DNA of 64,000 nt from JALYUS01 sp038231255 (GCA_038231255.1 JBBRLR010000002.1:45030-109029), one strand, 5' to 3'. Numbered from the stretch's first letter, positions 51,764 through 60,982 are shown. Notes: generated from the sequence alone by a model not told the origin. Program-made: numbers and translations.

Positions 51764-53140
51764 ATGGCCCAAACACTGACACGGCCGAGCGCCACCGATG
51801 GCGCGGACGCGGGCGCACTGACGAGCGAGACACTAACGAGTTTCGGGGAGGCGTTCGCCGCGAACCCGGTGTATCGGTTGGCGCAGAATGCGGTGACACA
51901 AATCACGGTGGACGATGTGACGCTCAATCGTGAGATCGTCACGACCACCGACCATACCTTCTCGACCTTCCTCGACGACTGGAGCGTGACGAACCAGAAG
52001 CAGAGCGGACGCTGCTGGATGTTCGCGGGCCTCAACCTGCTGCGCGTCGCCGCGATGAAAAAGATGAAAACCAAGGAATTCGAGTTCTCACAGAACTACT
52101 CGATGTTCTGGGACAAACTCGAACGGACCAACTACTTCTTCGAGGCGATCATCGAGACGGCGGAGCGCGATGTGGACGACCGGCTCGTCGCCTTCCTGCT
52201 CGAAGGCCCGCTCGGCGATGGCGGGCAGTGGAACATGTTCGTCAACCTCGTCGAGAAGCATGGCCTCGTCCCGAAGGCTGTAATGCCGGAGACGGAGAGT
52301 TCATCCAGCACGCGCAAAATGAATGCGATCCTCCGCAGCAAGTTGCGTGAGGGCGCGAAGGTATTGCGCGAAATGCACGCTGCGGGCGAGAGTATCGAAA
52401 CCTTGCGCGCCACCAAGCAGGAATACGTGCAGGTCGTTCATCGTATCCTGTGCGTCCACCTCGGCACGCCGCCGGAGCGATTCGCTTGGCAATGGAAGGA
52501 CAAGGACGGCGAATTTCATCGCACCGATGAACTGACGCCGCAGCAGTTCGCTGCCGAGTTCGTGGACGTGCCGCTCGACGACTACGTCTGTCTCGTCCAC
52601 GACCCGCGCGCGAGCAGCCCGGTCGGGCGGACATTCACCGTGCAGTATCTCGGCAACATCGTTGGCGGCGAGCGCGTGACCTACCTCAATGTGGACATCG
52701 TGCTGATGAAGGAGATCACTAAGCGGACGCTTGAAGAGGGCGAGCCGGTCTGGTTCGGCTGCGATGTCGGCAAGATGATGCAGCGCCACCTCGGCATCTG
52801 GGACAAGCACTTGTTCGACTACGAAACGCTCTACGACACGACCTTCCCGCTGGAGAAGGACGCCCGGCTCGATTACCACGAGACGCAGATGACGCACGCG
52901 ATGCTTTTCACCGGCGTGGATGTCGCGGATGGCACGCCGCGCCGCTGGCGAGTCGAGAACTCGTGGGGCGCGGAGAACGGCCAGAAGGGTTTTTACACGA
53001 TGAACGACTCGTGGTACGACGAGTACATGTTCGAGATCGCTGCCCGCAAGGAGCATCTGCCCGCCGATCTGCGTGCCGCCCTCGATCAGGAGCCGATCGT
53101 CCTGCCCGCCTGGGACCCGATGGGCGCGCTTGCCGACTAG
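51764..53140 (+). CDS. C1-family aminopeptidase (bleomycin hydrolase / PepC type)
   Basis: The 458-residue cysteine peptidase has the bleomycin-hydrolase triad: Cys84 in QSGRCWMFAGLN, His378 in MTHAMLFTGV and Asn399 in VENSWG. The N-terminal segment VTNQKQSGRCW supplies the oxyanion Gln, and the C-terminus, which blocks the active site and sets aminopeptidase activity, ends in LPAWDPMGALAD. These enzymes form hexameric cytoplasmic barrels. ATG 51764 follows GGGAAGGGA; the upstream in-frame stretch has no similarity. The gene is transcribed alone and is followed after four bases by a repeat. Confidence 0.95.
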   Translation: MAQTLTRPSATDGADAGALTSETLTSFGEAFAANPVYRLAQNAVTQITVDDVTLNREIVTTTDHTFSTFLDDWSVTNQKQSGRCWMFAGLNLLRVAAMKKMKTKEFEFSQNYSMFWDKLERTNYFFEAIIETAERDVDDRLVAFLLEGPLGDGGQWNMFVNLVEKHGLVPKAVMPETESSSSTRKMNAILRSKLREGAKVLREMHAAGESIETLRATKQEYVQVVHRILCVHLGTPPERFAWQWKDKDGEFHRTDELTPQQFAAEFVDVPLDDYVCLVHDPRASSPVGRTFTVQYLGNIVGGERVTYLNVDIVLMKEITKRTLEEGEPVWFGCDVGKMMQRHLGIWDKHLFDYETLYDTTFPLEKDARLDYHETQMTHAMLFTGVDVADGTPRRWRVENSWGAENGQKGFYTMNDSWYDEYMFEIAARKEHLPADLRAALDQEPIVLPAWDPMGALAD

Positions 53141-53144
53141 CACC

Positions 53145-53226
53145 GTAGCGTAGGCTTCAGCCTGCGTCCCAGCGGACACGACAAACGGGGACGCAGGCTG
53201 AATCTGCCCAAAGGGCGCCCGGCTAC
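53145..53226. repeat. Bulged hairpin, TAGGCTTCAGCCTGC type, after the PepC gene
   Basis: The left arm GTAGCGTAGGCTTCAGCCTG (from 53145) pairs over GCCTGCGTCCC with 53189-53199. The right side then diverges into AATCTGCCCAAAGGGCGCCC before closing with GGCTAC. The same unusual right end occurs at 55074-55100 with four differences in about 25 bases. A second hairpin (53235-53245 with 53256-53266) follows and may be the terminator. Confidence 0.82.
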
Positions 53227-53332
53227 CACACCGCGAACCGCCGACTGTCACATAGGTCGGCGGTTCTGCTTGCCGTGGCGACGATTTCACCGCATGATGG
53301 GCGGCGGGTGATCGTCGCCAACAGGAGCAGGG

Positions 53333-54994
53333 ATGCCAGCAACAACGCAGCGGGCGCGCTATCGCGAAGTCCTGCAAATTCTCGCTCGGCATGGGTTCGG
53401 GTTCGTCGTCCGGCCACGCATCTGGCCGTTTGGGGGCAGCGCCGACGAGGCGCCCGAAGCGGAGGCGCTGCGCCGCCCGGCCGAACTGCGGCAGGCGTTC
53501 GAAGAACTCGGCACGACCTTCATCAAACTCGGCCAAATTCTCAGTACCCGCCCCGACCTCCTGCCACCCGCCTATGTCGCGGAACTCCAGAAATTGCAGG
53601 ACGCCATTCCCGCCGTGCCGACCGCACTGATCATCGAGCGGATCGAGGAGCAATTACGACGCCCCGTCAGTGAACTCTTCATGGCGTTCGATCCCGTGCC
53701 ACTCGCCGCCGCCTCCATCGGCCAGGTGCATGCCGTCACGCTGCCCGGCGGGATTGACGCGGTGGTCAAGGTGCAACGGCCCGGCGTACGCGAGCAAGTC
53801 GCGCTTGATCTCCGTATCGCCACCCGCATCGCCCACCTGATGGAATCTCGATTGAAGATCAAGGAGCGTACCGACATTGACGTGCCCGCGCTCGTGGACG
53901 AGTTCGCTTGGACGCTGCGCAACGAACTCGATTACCTACGCGAGGCGAAGAATTCCGAGGTCTTCCAGCGCAACTTCGCCAACAACCCGCATGTCCGTGT
54001 CCCGGCGATCTGCTGGGAGTACACAACGACGCAGATCATCACGATGGAGCGGATGCACGGCCTGCGGATTGACGATGTCACGGCCCTCGAAGGGGCGGGA
54101 TACTCACCGGCGCGGATCGCCGAGCAGAGCGCGCGCATCGTCCTACAGGAGGTGTTCGAGGACGGCTTTTTCCACGCCGATCTCCACCCCGGCAACCTGT
54201 TCGTCCTCGATGGCGGCGTGATCGGCGCGATTGACTTCGGCATGGTCGGCACGATTGACGAGGCGATGCGGACCAACCTGCTTTTTCTCCTCCTCGCCAT
54301 CGTCGGTCAGGACGCGGACCAGATCGCGCGGTATCTGTATCGGCTCGGCGTCGTCGGCGGCGCGCAGACCAATCACGCGCTCCTGCTGCGCGACATCCGG
54401 CGGCTGATGGCGCAGTATTACGGCATCACGCTCGAAGAAGTGGACGTGACAACGCTCCTCAATGACCTGCTCGGACTGGTGCGGCGGCATCACCTCCGCC
54501 TGCCGCCCGATCTCGCGCTGCTGATGAAGATGCTCGTGATGATCGAGGGGCTGGGAAGGCTACTCGACCCGACCTTCAATGTGCTCGCGGTCGCCCAGCC
54601 GTTCGGGCAGCAGGCAATCGCGCGCCTTCTCTCGCCGGAGCGGTTGCTGCGCCAAGCCCGTCAGTCGGCGATTCAATACGGCGAAATGGCGATGGAGTTT
54701 CCTAGTCGCCTCGACCGCCTCTTCACCCAGTTGGAGGACGGCGAACTGCTGACGCGCGCGGCGGATCGAGCGACCGGGCGGGCGGTTCATGCCCTCCATG
54801 TTATCGCGAACCGGCTGATCCAGGCCATTGCCAACGCGACGGTCCTGATTGCTCTTGTCCTACTTTTTATCACGATGCGGCGCGAGGGCGGCGGGGATAC
54901 CGTCGTGCATGTCGTCTTCTTCTCCGGTATCGGCGTGGCCGTGCTGCTCGCGATCTGGTACGTCATCTCGTATTGGCGGTCACGTCGGTTGTGA
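53333..54994 (+). CDS. ABC1/UbiB-family atypical kinase-like protein
   Basis: This 553-residue protein has the UbiB/ADCK hallmarks: the KxGQ motif at K65-L-G-Q68 (FIKLGQILSTRPDLLP), the Ala-rich nucleotide loop AAASIGQVHAV, the invariant Lys in DAVVKVQRPG, HADLHPGNLF as catalytic loop and AIDFGMVG as the DFG motif. Two hydrophobic segments near the C-terminus (about 500-520 and 527-547) anchor it to the membrane. Members support ubiquinone or other prenyl-quinone lipid synthesis as ATPases. ATG 53333 follows AGGAGCAGGG. It is transcribed alone, with repeats on both sides. Confidence 0.93.
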   Translation: MPATTQRARYREVLQILARHGFGFVVRPRIWPFGGSADEAPEAEALRRPAELRQAFEELGTTFIKLGQILSTRPDLLPPAYVAELQKLQDAIPAVPTALIIERIEEQLRRPVSELFMAFDPVPLAAASIGQVHAVTLPGGIDAVVKVQRPGVREQVALDLRIATRIAHLMESRLKIKERTDIDVPALVDEFAWTLRNELDYLREAKNSEVFQRNFANNPHVRVPAICWEYTTTQIITMERMHGLRIDDVTALEGAGYSPARIAEQSARIVLQEVFEDGFFHADLHPGNLFVLDGGVIGAIDFGMVGTIDEAMRTNLLFLLLAIVGQDADQIARYLYRLGVVGGAQTNHALLLRDIRRLMAQYYGITLEEVDVTTLLNDLLGLVRRHHLRLPPDLALLMKMLVMIEGLGRLLDPTFNVLAVAQPFGQQAIARLLSPERLLRQARQSAIQYGEMAMEFPSRLDRLFTQLEDGELLTRAADRATGRAVHALHVIANRLIQAIANATVLIALVLLFITMRREGGGDTVVHVVFFSGIGVAVLLAIWYVISYWRSRRL

Positions 54995-55005
54995 ATCCTT
55001 TCTGT

Positions 55006-55101
55006 CGGTAGCATAGGCTTCAGCCTGCGTTCCCATCCTGGGAGACTATCTCCCAGGATGGGAACGCAGGCTGAATCTGACCAGAGGGCATCCGGCTACC
55101 G
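55006..55101. repeat. Long hairpin, TAGGCTTCAGCCTGC type, after the UbiB gene
   Basis: A perfect 25-base stem (55021-55045 with 55049-55073) closes a three-base CTA loop. Outside it the arm continues with GGTAGCATAGGCTT on the left and the AATCTGACCAGAGGGCATCC variant on the right, closing with GGCTACC. It begins 12 bases after the UbiB stop. Confidence 0.88.
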
Positions 55102-55110
55102 GTAGCACAC

Positions 55111-55140
55111 AAGAAAAGGGGAGCGCACACTGCGCTCCCC
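55111..55140 (-). terminator. Terminator of the NfeD-flotillin operon
   Basis: On the minus strand the stem GGGGAGCGCA/TGCGCTCCCC (55118-55127 with 55131-55140) is followed by TTTTCTT, 22 bases past the flotillin stop. It is a normal Rho-independent terminator for that strand. Confidence 0.8.
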
Positions 55141-55161
55141 ATCGGTCAATGATCTCCGGCG

Positions 55162-56640
55162 TCAGTCGGCGGCGGTCGGTGTCACTTTGCCGTTGACGAC
55201 GATGCCGTCCTTCCGGGATGATGCCGTCTGCAAACCCGGCAACGACTTGATGAGGTCGGCAATGTTGATGCCGCTGAGCGCCTCCACGAGCGCGGGCACT
55301 TGCGCGACCATCGTCGCCACATCGTTGGTGATCTTGCTCGCTCCGGCGCCGTCCGCTCCCGTCGAGACGATAGTGACGGAGTCAATCGCCCGAACCGACT
55401 CGCCGAGGCTGCGCGCCAGTTCCGGCAGGCTCGACAGGATTTTGTCGAGCACGGCGGCCTGGCTGTAGAGCGCGAAGGCATCGGCGCGCTTCTGCATCGC
55501 GTCCGCTTCTGCTTGCCCCTTCTGCCGAATGATATCGGCCTCCGCCTGACCGGTGACGCGGATCACATCGGCATCCGCTTCGCCCGTTACCCGGATGGCG
55601 GCGGCGCGCCCCTCGGCTTCGAGCCGTAGGCGGTTCTGCTCGGCGCCGGCGAGCGCCTCGATCTTCTGCTTCTCAATTTCGGCGGGCCGCAGAATGGTCG
55701 CGATCAGTTCCGACTCGCGCCGCTTGATCTCCGCTACCTGCACTTCGGCCTCACGCTGCTTGCGGACAATCTCGACATTCACCTGCTCAGCGACGACCTT
55801 CTGCTGCGCGATGTTCGCCTCGATGTCGTACGCCTTGTCCGTCTGCGCCTGCTGGGAGCGGACGGTCTGCTCGTACTCGGCTTTCTTGAGATTCAAATCA
55901 CGGATCGCCTCGGCCTGCTTGGTTTCCGAGGCGGCGCGGGCAATCGTCGTCTCCTGATCCGCCATCGCGCGAGCAACAGCGGCTTCTCGCACGGCTTGCG
56001 CCTTGCGAATCTCGGTGTCGCGCATCGCCTCCGCAGTCGCGATGTCCGCTTCCCGCTTGATGCGGGCGATGTCCGGGCGGCCCATGTTCGCAATGTACTC
56101 GTTGTCGTCCCGCAAATCGCGGATCGTGAATGAGATCACTTCCAGGCCCATTTTGTACAGATCATCCGCGACGCCGGAGCGGACTTGCGCCGCGACCATC
56201 TCCGGTTCCTTGACGATGCTCTCGACCGTCAGCAGGCCCGTGATGCCGCGCAGATGTCCTTCCATCACCAGCCGAATCAGGTTCTGCCGCTCCTGCGCCG
56301 GCTTGGAAAGGAACTGCTCGGCAGCGGTGAGGATACTTTGCGGATCGTTCTTGACCTTGATCTGCGAGACCGCCTCGACATTCAGCGCGACGCCCTGCTT
56401 GGTGTACAACGCCTGCTGCGGCGCGACGTCGAAGGACATCAGTTCGAGCGAGAGCCGTTTGCCCGTTTGGACGAGGGGCCAGACGACGCGTCCGCCGCCA
56501 TGCACGACCTTGGTGCCGCCGAAGCCCGAGACGATCAGCGCCTCGTTCGGCCCGACCTTCTGGAACATGCTGGCGAGGATCATCAAGGTAAAGAACAACG
56601 CGACAACGAGCAAGACCACGATGATAATGATGGGATTCAT
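55162..56640 (-). CDS. Flotillin-family protein (SPFH domain)
   Basis: The 492-residue protein has an N-terminal membrane segment (about 4-27), an SPFH domain (about 30-200, including VGPNEALIVSGFGGTKVVHGGG and LTVESIVKEPEMVAAQVRS), and a long coiled coil of EA-rich repeats (about 195-400, for example GEADADVIRVTGQAEADIIR), then a flotillin C-terminal oligomerisation region. It organises membrane microdomains. The upstream gene encodes an NfeD-like protein, the usual flotillin partner, as in the B. subtilis yuaF-floT pair. The operon ends in a T-tract terminator. Confidence 0.94.
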   Translation of the reverse strand: MNPIIIIVVLLVVALFFTLMILASMFQKVGPNEALIVSGFGGTKVVHGGGRVVWPLVQTGKRLSLELMSFDVAPQQALYTKQGVALNVEAVSQIKVKNDPQSILTAAEQFLSKPAQERQNLIRLVMEGHLRGITGLLTVESIVKEPEMVAAQVRSGVADDLYKMGLEVISFTIRDLRDDNEYIANMGRPDIARIKREADIATAEAMRDTEIRKAQAVREAAVARAMADQETTIARAASETKQAEAIRDLNLKKAEYEQTVRSQQAQTDKAYDIEANIAQQKVVAEQVNVEIVRKQREAEVQVAEIKRRESELIATILRPAEIEKQKIEALAGAEQNRLRLEAEGRAAAIRVTGEADADVIRVTGQAEADIIRQKGQAEADAMQKRADAFALYSQAAVLDKILSSLPELARSLGESVRAIDSVTIVSTGADGAGASKITNDVATMVAQVPALVEALSGINIADLIKSLPGLQTASSRKDGIVVNGKVTPTAAD

Positions 56641-56664
56641 GCCATTTTCCCTTCCCTACCCAAC

Positions 56665-56761
56665 ACGAGTAACGAGTAACAAATTGAAAGCAACGAGTTG
56701 AAGGCAACGAGAAGACTAGGCGTGTGCATCGGGACTCGATACTCGCGACTCGTTACTCGTT
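56665..56761. repeat. Heptamer fold-back between the NfeD-like and flotillin genes, reaching into the NfeD-like gene
   Basis: Seven-base units run in phase on both sides: ACGAGTA, ACGAGTA, ACAAATT, GAAAGCA, ACGAGTT and so on from 56665, and ACTCGAT, ACTCGCG, ACTCGTT, ACTCGTT from 56734. A perfect 13-base stem joins 56665-56677 with 56748-56760. The right half lies within the last codons of the NfeD-like gene (stop 56716). Confidence 0.85.
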
Positions 56762-57381
56762 GCTGCGATTGGGGCATCACTTCCTTCGCCGAGCGCGCGC
56801 TGCCACGTATCCACGTAGGCAACGCCGCGCTCATACTTGAGAACAACAACCTCACTGCCGCGTGGAATCTCCTCGCCTACGACACTGCGCGCGGCGGATG
56901 TCTGCGTCGAACCGGCCAGTGCGTAGGTGATTTCGCCCGCGTAGCCGGGATAAATCGTGCTGGTGACATGCGCCGCCGTGCCCGGCATGCGGTAGTCCGC
57001 CTCGTGAATTTCCGTCTGGCCTTTTTCCAGTACCCGCGTGATGAAGAGCGCGACGACGGAGCCGCCCCCGATGCCGGAAACGGTCGCCGCCACGAGACTC
57101 ACCACGCCGCCGAGGGCGGTGTATTGCAAGACCAAATAGCCGACGCCGCCGAACCAGGTCACAAAGGTCATGATCGTGGTGAAGTTCAGGAAACCGCTCG
57201 AAATAGTCGGGCTCGACGTATCGGCCACAGAATTGCCGTGCGCCGTGCCGCCATGCCCCAGGGCGTGCGCCCCGCCCGCGTGGCCAAGGTGGAGTCCCCC
57301 GAAATGTCCCATCCCCATCACGAGCGAGAGCGCCGTCATGCTGAGGCCAACGAGAAAGCAGACGAGAAACAAGGCTGCCAT
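56716..57381 (-). CDS. NfeD-like (YuaF-type) membrane protein
   Basis: This 221-residue protein has a first transmembrane segment (about 3-23), a His/Gly-rich loop (FGGLHLGHAGGAHALGHGG), two more membrane segments (about 66-113, Gly-rich), and a soluble C-terminal OB-fold-like domain (about 128-195, PGTAAHVTSTIYPGYAGEITY and RGSEVVVLKYERGVAYV). This is the YuaF/NfeD1b arrangement that accompanies flotillins. The last 16 residues (ATSNESRVSSPDAHA region) are encoded by the heptamer repeat and probably are not conserved. It is upstream of flotillin by 75 bases in one operon. Confidence 0.85.
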   Translation of the reverse strand: MAALFLVCFLVGLSMTALSLVMGMGHFGGLHLGHAGGAHALGHGGTAHGNSVADTSSPTISSGFLNFTTIMTFVTWFGGVGYLVLQYTALGGVVSLVAATVSGIGGGSVVALFITRVLEKGQTEIHEADYRMPGTAAHVTSTIYPGYAGEITYALAGSTQTSAARSVVGEEIPRGSEVVVLKYERGVAYVDTWQRALGEGSDAPIAATSNESRVSSPDAHA

Positions 57382-57528
57382 GTCCGTCCACTCCTATGAA
57401 GTGCCGCGATGCATCATGCATCTCATTCTATTATACGCCTCCGTATATCGTCCGGTTCCTGTCCTTTCGTCTCGTTTAACATGGGGAATCTGCGGAGCCG
57501 GTCGCACGCCCGTCTGTGCCATTGCCGG

Positions 57529-57537
57529 TGCTATACT
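57529..57537 (+). promoter_or_regulatory. Extended -10 promoter candidate for the AI-2E-family gene
   Basis: TGCTATACT fits TGnTATAAT at five of six hexamer positions, 61 bases before the ATG at 57599, in the divergent region shared with the NfeD-like gene. No -35 match is visible. Confidence 0.4.
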
Positions 57538-57598
57538 CGCACGGGAGTGCAGAATGGCCGCGCACGCCCTATGGTGAGGCGAGAGGAGCGGAAAGCGC

Positions 57599-58894
57599 AT
57601 GTCCACGCCGCAGGAACCTTCCCCGAATGGCCCCCCGCCGCTGTCTGGCCTGACCGTCGGGCGCGTGATGCTTTTCACGGCGGCGGCGCTGGTCGTCATC
57701 TTTATCGCCAATCTGCTGCTAAAGGTAACCGACCTACTTTTCCTGCTGCTCATCGGTATTCTGCTCGCCACGGCGATTGACCCGCTCGCGCGCCGGTTCC
57801 GTACGATCGGTTTCAACCGGCCTGCCAGCATCCTCAGTGTCTACCTGCTGATCTTCGCCCTGTTCGGCGGCCTGATTGCCTTCATCATCCCGCCAATCGT
57901 CGCGCAGGGGACGGATTTCGCCACCAACCTGCCCCGTGTCGCCGATCACCTCGAACAGCGGTACGCTACCAGCGACCGTGCCTGGGTCCGGGACGCGGCG
58001 CACAACGGAGCGATCAAGCTGCGCCAATTTTCGGACAACCCGCCCGATGTGACGGGGGTGCTGAGGGAGCAGGCGGTCAACGTCGTGTCGAGCGTGTTCG
58101 GCGCGCTGCTTTCGATTGTCACGGTGCTCCTCATCTCGTTCTACTGGCTCACCGAACGCACGCTGATTCGCCGCGCGCTGCTCGGTTTCGTGCCGATCCA
58201 CCGACGCTCGCGCGTGAACGACATCTGGACGCACATCGAAACGAAACTTGGCCTCTGGTTCCGCGCGCAACTTATTCTGTGCGGCATCGTTGGCGCCTCC
58301 TGCGCGCTTGGCTATGGCGTTCTGGGCATCGAGTATTGGCCACTGCTTGCGCTGATCGCAGGCGCGACGGAGATTATCCCGATCCTCGGGCCGTGGATCG
58401 GCGGCGTCCCTGCCGTGCTGGTCGCGATTACCGATGGGCCGGTTAAGGCGATCATCGTCGCGGTCTTTATCATCGTCCTGCAGCAGGTCGAGGGGAACAT
58501 CCTCGTTCCGCGCATCCAGGGGGACGCGATCGGCCTGACGCCACTCACGGTCATCCTCGCCATCCTCGCGGGGACGACGCTCGCCGGGCCAATCGGCGGC
58601 ATCCTCGCCGTGCCGATTTCGGCGATCATCCAGGTGCTCATCCAGGACCTGATTATCGCGCGCGAGACGACCGATCAGGACGACATTGACCGCATCCTCG
58701 CCGCCGCCGATGCCGCCCAGGAGCGCGGCGAGAATGCGGCGGACGCGGCGTTCCGGCAGTTGCGCCGTCTGCGGGCGATCCGTCGCGCCCATCGCGAGGC
58801 CGAGCAGATTGACACGCTTATCATGGAAGCGGAGTCCGACCCGACCGTGCGCATCACCCCCGAAGACGAACTCGCGGGCCGGCACGATGACTGA
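57599..58894 (+). CDS. AI-2E family transporter (PF01594, PerM-like)
   Basis: The 431-residue membrane protein has about eight hydrophobic segments, with the family motifs FLLLIGILLATAIDPLARR near the N-terminus, FGALLSIVTVLLISFYWL centrally, and PILGPWIGGVPAVLVAI and QQVEGNILVPRIQGDAIGL in the second half. The charged C-terminal tail (about 365-431) is cytoplasmic and may be coiled. Members include TqsA and various exchangers; the name does not establish autoinducer transport. ATG 57599 follows GAGAGGAG. Genes on either side are not obviously related. Confidence 0.9.
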   Translation: MSTPQEPSPNGPPPLSGLTVGRVMLFTAAALVVIFIANLLLKVTDLLFLLLIGILLATAIDPLARRFRTIGFNRPASILSVYLLIFALFGGLIAFIIPPIVAQGTDFATNLPRVADHLEQRYATSDRAWVRDAAHNGAIKLRQFSDNPPDVTGVLREQAVNVVSSVFGALLSIVTVLLISFYWLTERTLIRRALLGFVPIHRRSRVNDIWTHIETKLGLWFRAQLILCGIVGASCALGYGVLGIEYWPLLALIAGATEIIPILGPWIGGVPAVLVAITDGPVKAIIVAVFIIVLQQVEGNILVPRIQGDAIGLTPLTVILAILAGTTLAGPIGGILAVPISAIIQVLIQDLIIARETTDQDDIDRILAAADAAQERGENAADAAFRQLRRLRAIRRAHREAEQIDTLIMEAESDPTVRITPEDELAGRHDD

Positions 58895-58978
58895 AGAAGC
58901 GGCGCGCAGCTCCTTGAACGTATAGAACGGATGTGCGATACTTTCCCGTGTCAATCGGCGATAAGGGAAGGAGGAGGT

Positions 58979-60205
58979 ATGGCCGTTCGAACGATGGTGT
59001 CGGCGCCAATAACGATCAGCCCCGATCAGGCGCGTGCGTTTCTGCTCCGCCGCCCTGGTGGGTTGTATCCGCTGCAGGGTTTGCCGAACCATCCTCTGCC
59101 CCTGGTCGAGCAGATCGGCATCTTACAGGTTGACCCGGTCAGCGTCGTGGCAGCGAATCATCACCTAATCGCGCGGACGCGGCTGCCCGGCTACTTGCTC
59201 TCCCATCTGGACGACGCGCTCTACCGCGACCGGGCGCTGGTTGAGAACTTCCACAGCATTCACGCGATTTTGCCGATGGCGGACTGGCGATTCTACGACC
59301 GCCGTATTGGCCCGCCGACGCGCATGGAGCAAGCGCACCCCGAGATCATGCGGCAGGTGACGGAGCGCGTGCTAGGCGCGATCCGCGACCGTGGCCCGCT
59401 CGCCGCGCGCGACTTCATGGACGAGGATGACCGCACGCCGATGGAGTATGGCTGGGGCACGACGCGCCGCTCGCAGGTCGCTTTGCAAACGCTTTTGCGA
59501 CGCGGTTTTTTAATGGTGCATCATCGGGAAGGGACACAGCGATTCTACGAACTAACCGAGCGGATGCTGCCGCCCGATGTTGACACAACGCCGGTGACGG
59601 ATGCCGGGCGCGAATTGCACTACGCACAGCGCGACGTGACGTACGCCGGCCTGGCGATGGGGACCGGCGGCATCCGCCCCGCGATTGCCGCCGGCGATGC
59701 CGTGCCGGTTGCGGTCGAGGGCATCCGAATACTGTTTTATATCGCGCCGGAACAACGGGATTTCCTCGCATCGGTGACGCCGATCGCCGAAACGGAGCGG
59801 CGTGCCGTCATCCTCGCGCCGCTCGATCCATTCGTCTGGGACCGCAAACGCCTCGCCGCGCTTTGGGGCTTCGACTACACTTGGGAAGTCTATGTCCCGG
59901 CGGCGAAGCGGAAATACGGCCCGTACACACTGCCGGTTCTTTGGGGCGACCGCTTCGTTGCGCGCCTTGATCCGTCGCTGGATCGTAAACGCCGCGTTTT
60001 GCGCGTCAAAAATCTCTGGTTCGAGGATGATGCACCGCGCGACCCGCAGATGTTCACCGATCTTGCCGCTGAAATCGCCCGCTTCGCCACCTTCCATGGC
60101 GATGCCGCCGTCACCCTCGGCACGGTTTCTCCCGCCAACCGCGACAAGCGCCTCCGCGTCGCCCTCGCCCGCGTTACCACCCTTGTCGCGCCTGAAACCG
60201 AATGA
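58979..60205 (+). CDS. YcaQ/AlkX-like DNA glycosylase (winged-helix HTH_42 family)
   Basis: This 408-residue protein matches the HTH_42 family (PF06224), DNA glycosylases acting on alkylated bases and crosslinks. The catalytic Q-x-D motif is at Q50-V-D52 (GILQVDPVSVV), the QxD form of the YcaQ/AlkX branch rather than QxQ of AlkZ. C-terminal signatures LAPLDPFVWDRKRLAALWGFDYTWEVYVPAAKRKYGPYTLPVLWGDRFVARLDP are well conserved. It may unhook interstrand crosslinks. ATG 58979 follows GGGAAGGAGG; ATG 58994 is an alternative. It converges with the S51-like gene, with only five bases between them. Confidence 0.9.
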   Translation: MAVRTMVSAPITISPDQARAFLLRRPGGLYPLQGLPNHPLPLVEQIGILQVDPVSVVAANHHLIARTRLPGYLLSHLDDALYRDRALVENFHSIHAILPMADWRFYDRRIGPPTRMEQAHPEIMRQVTERVLGAIRDRGPLAARDFMDEDDRTPMEYGWGTTRRSQVALQTLLRRGFLMVHHREGTQRFYELTERMLPPDVDTTPVTDAGRELHYAQRDVTYAGLAMGTGGIRPAIAAGDAVPVAVEGIRILFYIAPEQRDFLASVTPIAETERRAVILAPLDPFVWDRKRLAALWGFDYTWEVYVPAAKRKYGPYTLPVLWGDRFVARLDPSLDRKRRVLRVKNLWFEDDAPRDPQMFTDLAAEIARFATFHGDAAVTLGTVSPANRDKRLRVALARVTTLVAPETE

Positions 60206-60210
60206 ACCGC

Positions 60211-60945
60211 TCATTCGGTGTTCATTGGCGGCGGGAGGGGGACGGTTTCGCCGGCGCCGAACGAGGTTTCGGTCAGGGCGTGGAAGATGATGACGCGGCC
60301 GTAGCCGACGACGCTCCAGCGGTCATCCATCCAGACGAGGCCGGTCACGTCGTCAATGCCGATTAGTGGCGCGTCGTGCGGCGTCGTTTCTTTGAGGCGA
60401 CGGAGCCAGACGGCGGGGGTACGATTGTAACGCGACAAGACGACCATGCCGCCGAGGATGCCGAAGCCGGGGAACCAGCGAAAATACGGCTCGCCGGGCC
60501 GGGCGGGCACGTCATCGGGGCGGGCGGGTACATCGCCACAGAGCGCCGCCGCGCCCGCGCCCGCGCCGATGACGAGCCCGCCCCGACGATGCGCCGTGCG
60601 GATCGCCGCCTCGGTCTGTGTGCCGTGGATCGTCCGCACGAGCCGCCCCGTGTCGCCGTCGCCGAGGTAGATAACGTCCGCCGCCTCGATGCCGTCGGCA
60701 AACGCGGTATTCTCCGCGTCAGAGCGCGTGCGGATCGGAACGGTCGCGACGATGCCCATCTTGCCGAGGCGATAGGCCGCGTCCTCCGTGTCGTCGTCGG
60801 GGAAACGCTCGGACGCGGTGGGCAGGAAGGCAATCGTTGGGGTCGGTTGCCCGTCATTGGCCGCCGCGCGCAGAAAACGGAGGTGGAAACGGTCGAACGG
60901 CTGCGTGAACGCCTCACCGCCGACGAGGACGACGGGGCCGCTCAC
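60211..60945 (-). CDS. S51-family (cyanophycinase-like) protein lacking the catalytic serine
   Basis: The 244-residue protein has the type-1 amidotransferase-like fold of peptidase S51: PVVLVGGEAF at the N-terminus, TIAFLPTAS, and VIYLGDGDTGRLV. The nucleophile elbow, normally GxSAGA, reads VIGAGAGAAAL (about 126-136), so the serine is replaced by glycine. A short duplicated VPARP unit follows. The protein is therefore probably not an active peptidase, or it uses another residue; a ligand-binding or structural role is possible. It lies 37 bases downstream of nfo on the same strand. Confidence 0.85.
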   Translation of the reverse strand: MSGPVVLVGGEAFTQPFDRFHLRFLRAAANDGQPTPTIAFLPTASERFPDDDTEDAAYRLGKMGIVATVPIRTRSDAENTAFADGIEAADVIYLGDGDTGRLVRTIHGTQTEAAIRTAHRRGGLVIGAGAGAAALCGDVPARPDDVPARPGEPYFRWFPGFGILGGMVVLSRYNRTPAVWLRRLKETTPHDAPLIGIDDVTGLVWMDDRWSVVGYGRVIIFHALTETSFGAGETVPLPPPMNTE

Positions 60946-60982
60946 CGATAATCACCTGGCAGGATAACCGCTGCACACGTTA

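Noticed and set aside
57734..59092. A 452-codon minus-strand frame opposite the AI-2E-family gene
   Set aside because: The plus-strand frame has clear membrane segments and family motifs; this one is its shadow.
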